Position numbers and translations under genes: made by a program. A DNA stretch of 64,000 nt, taken from the NCBI GenBank assembly GCA_020403455.1, contig JADBXP010000010.1, forward strand, positions 160,699 through 224,698, read 5' to 3'. The DNA comes from Chitinophagaceae bacterium (GTDB taxonomy: Bacteria > Bacteroidota > Bacteroidia > Chitinophagales > Chitinophagaceae). Positions 63,742 to 64,000 of the stretch are shown here, in pieces. Below the pieces are notes generated by a model. It did no database searches and was not told the DNA's origin. It saw nothing but the letters and a program-made list of their open reading frames with translations. How positions within the stretch are numbered: position 1 is the stretch's first letter; every line of letters starts with the position of its first letter.

Positions 63742-63749
63742 TATCTTTG
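63742..63749 (+). promoter_or_regulatory. Putative -7 element (TATCTTTG) ahead of the tRNA-like repeat array
   Basis: An exact TAnnTTTG match, 20 bases upstream of the first repeat (63770), where a tRNA promoter would be expected. No convincing -33 element precedes it. It implies that the array is transcribed rightward, starting about 15 bases before the first repeat. Confidence 0.4.
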
Positions 63750-63769
63750 CTGCCCGATAAAATCAATAG

Positions 63770-63834
63770 GGCGAGGTAGCTCAGTTGGTTAGAGCACAGG
63801 ATTCATATGCGCCAGAGGCGCACACGGGTTCAAG
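63770..63834 (+). pseudogene. tRNA-Met(CAT)-like sequence, 3' strands missing, in repeat copy 1
   Basis: Positions 63770-63807 read like the 5' half of an elongator tRNA-Met, including an intact D-arm and the CAT anticodon. The anticodon stem CAGGA has no TCCTG partner, the T stem has no 3' strand, and no CCTCGCC or CCA end follows. It cannot fold into a standard cloverleaf. I call it a tRNA-derived pseudogene unless an unusual processing or trans-pairing is shown. Confidence 0.6.
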
Positions 63835-63875
63835 AAGAGGTGAGTAAGAAAAGAGGTGAGGGATGTAAATCATAT

Positions 63876-63940
63876 GGCGAGGTAGCTCAGTTGGTTAGAG
63901 CACAGGATTCATATGCGCCAGAGGCGCACACGGGTTCAAG
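63876..63940 (+). pseudogene. tRNA-Met(CAT)-like sequence, 3' strands missing, in repeat copy 2
   Basis: Identical to copy 1 over its full length, with anticodon CAT at 63910-63912 and the hairpin at 63914-63928. The same missing 3' strands apply. A third copy begins at 63982 and runs off the window. Confidence 0.6.
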
Positions 63941-64000
63941 AAGAGGTGAGTAAGAAAAGAGGTGAGGGATGTAAATCATATGGCGAGGTAGCTCAGTTGG

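Larger units (their letters stand above)
63770..64000 (+). repeat. Perfect tandem array of a 106-bp tRNA-Met-like unit (two full copies and a partial third)
   Basis: Copies lie at 63770-63875, 63876-63981 and 63982-64000, the last being cut by the window edge; the first two are identical at every base. Each unit starts with a tRNA-Met-like 5' half: acceptor strand GGCGAGG, T8-A9, the D-arm GCTC-AGTTGGTTA-GAGC and CAGGATTCATA with anticodon CAT (63804-63806). It continues with the hairpin TGCGCC-AGA-GGCGCA (63808-63822), a T-arm-like CACGGGTTCAAG (63823-63834) and a 41-base purine-rich tail. The 3' strands of the acceptor, anticodon and T stems are missing. The number of further copies is unknown, and a recent amplification or an assembly artefact cannot be excluded. 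Confidence 0.95.

Noticed and set aside
63770..63875. tRNA interrupted by a group I intron
   Set aside because: The insert after the anticodon is only about 15 bases before T-arm-like sequence, far too short for an intron, and the 3' exon strands are absent.
63770..64000. CRISPR-like array
   Set aside because: The repeat is 106 bp with no variable spacers; consecutive copies abut directly and are wholly identical. No cas genes are in the window.

Overview
The window is a stretch of chromosome from a member of the Bacteroidota, most likely Chitinophagaceae or a close relative. The evidence is a SusC/SusD pair, a protein with a type IX secretion (type B) sorting domain, a PorE-like TPR/PD40/OmpA protein, DUF4293 and DUF3467 proteins, a bacterial GGGP synthase, a LytS/LytTR pair, and many TAnnTTTG (-7) promoter elements typical of this phylum's primary sigma factor. 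The family placement is inference. Coding density is high, genes lie on both strands, and I see no prophage, insertion sequence or CRISPR array. Only one gap exceeds 300 bases: 52142-52553, upstream of susC.

Layout. 1-5.7 kb: housekeeping (frr, a DMT exporter, a PPK2 polyphosphate kinase, mscL, scpA, dxs). 5.9-9.9 kb: a LytS-type kinase and LytTR regulator, an M28 peptidase and a GGGPS/PcrB-type enzyme. 10-12.5 kb: a GMC oxidoreductase with a gluconate-dehydrogenase subunit-3-like partner. 12.5-17.1 kb: two large secreted paralogues with sulfatase-modifying-factor (SUMF) and LamG domains. 17.2-25.2 kb: metG, two translationally coupled S66 LD-carboxypeptidases, two tandem alpha/beta hydrolases and a Kup potassium transporter. 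25.3-31.6 kb: an unrecognised secreted protein, a multipass membrane protein, purQ, a two-gene DsbD system and a sigma factor. 31.8-39.4 kb: a UvrA paralogue, DUF4293, glyA, a nucleotidyltransferase, a nitronate monooxygenase-like protein and an SDR. 39.4-52.1 kb: a T9SS type B cargo protein, an alpha/beta hydrolase plus lnt, guaB, an MFS transporter, dprA, the PorE-like protein, and queE plus folD. 52.5-57.3 kb: susC/susD. 57.4-63.7 kb: DUF3467, radC, prs-rplY-pth, and an FAH-family protein overlapping a fused alpha/beta 2-oxoacid dehydrogenase E1.

The most unusual part is the last 231 bases. From 63770 to the window edge there is a perfect direct-repeat array with a 106-bp period (two full copies and the first 19 bases of a third). 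Each unit begins with the 5' half of an elongator tRNA-Met-like sequence (acceptor 5' strand, intact D-arm, CAT anticodon). It then runs into a perfect 6-bp hairpin, a T-arm-like stretch and a purine-rich tail. The 3' strands of the acceptor, anticodon and T stems are absent, so the unit cannot fold as a normal tRNA. The array continues past the window and its true length is unknown. It could be a degenerate, amplified tRNA-derived repeat, a novel small-RNA array, or an assembly artefact.

Two other themes recur. Three pairs of tandem paralogues lie between 12.5 and 23.1 kb. Several genes (guaB, folD, the lytS-like kinase and both SUMF/LamG genes) have a -7 promoter element only 3-7 bases upstream of the ATG, which predicts leaderless or nearly leaderless mRNAs.
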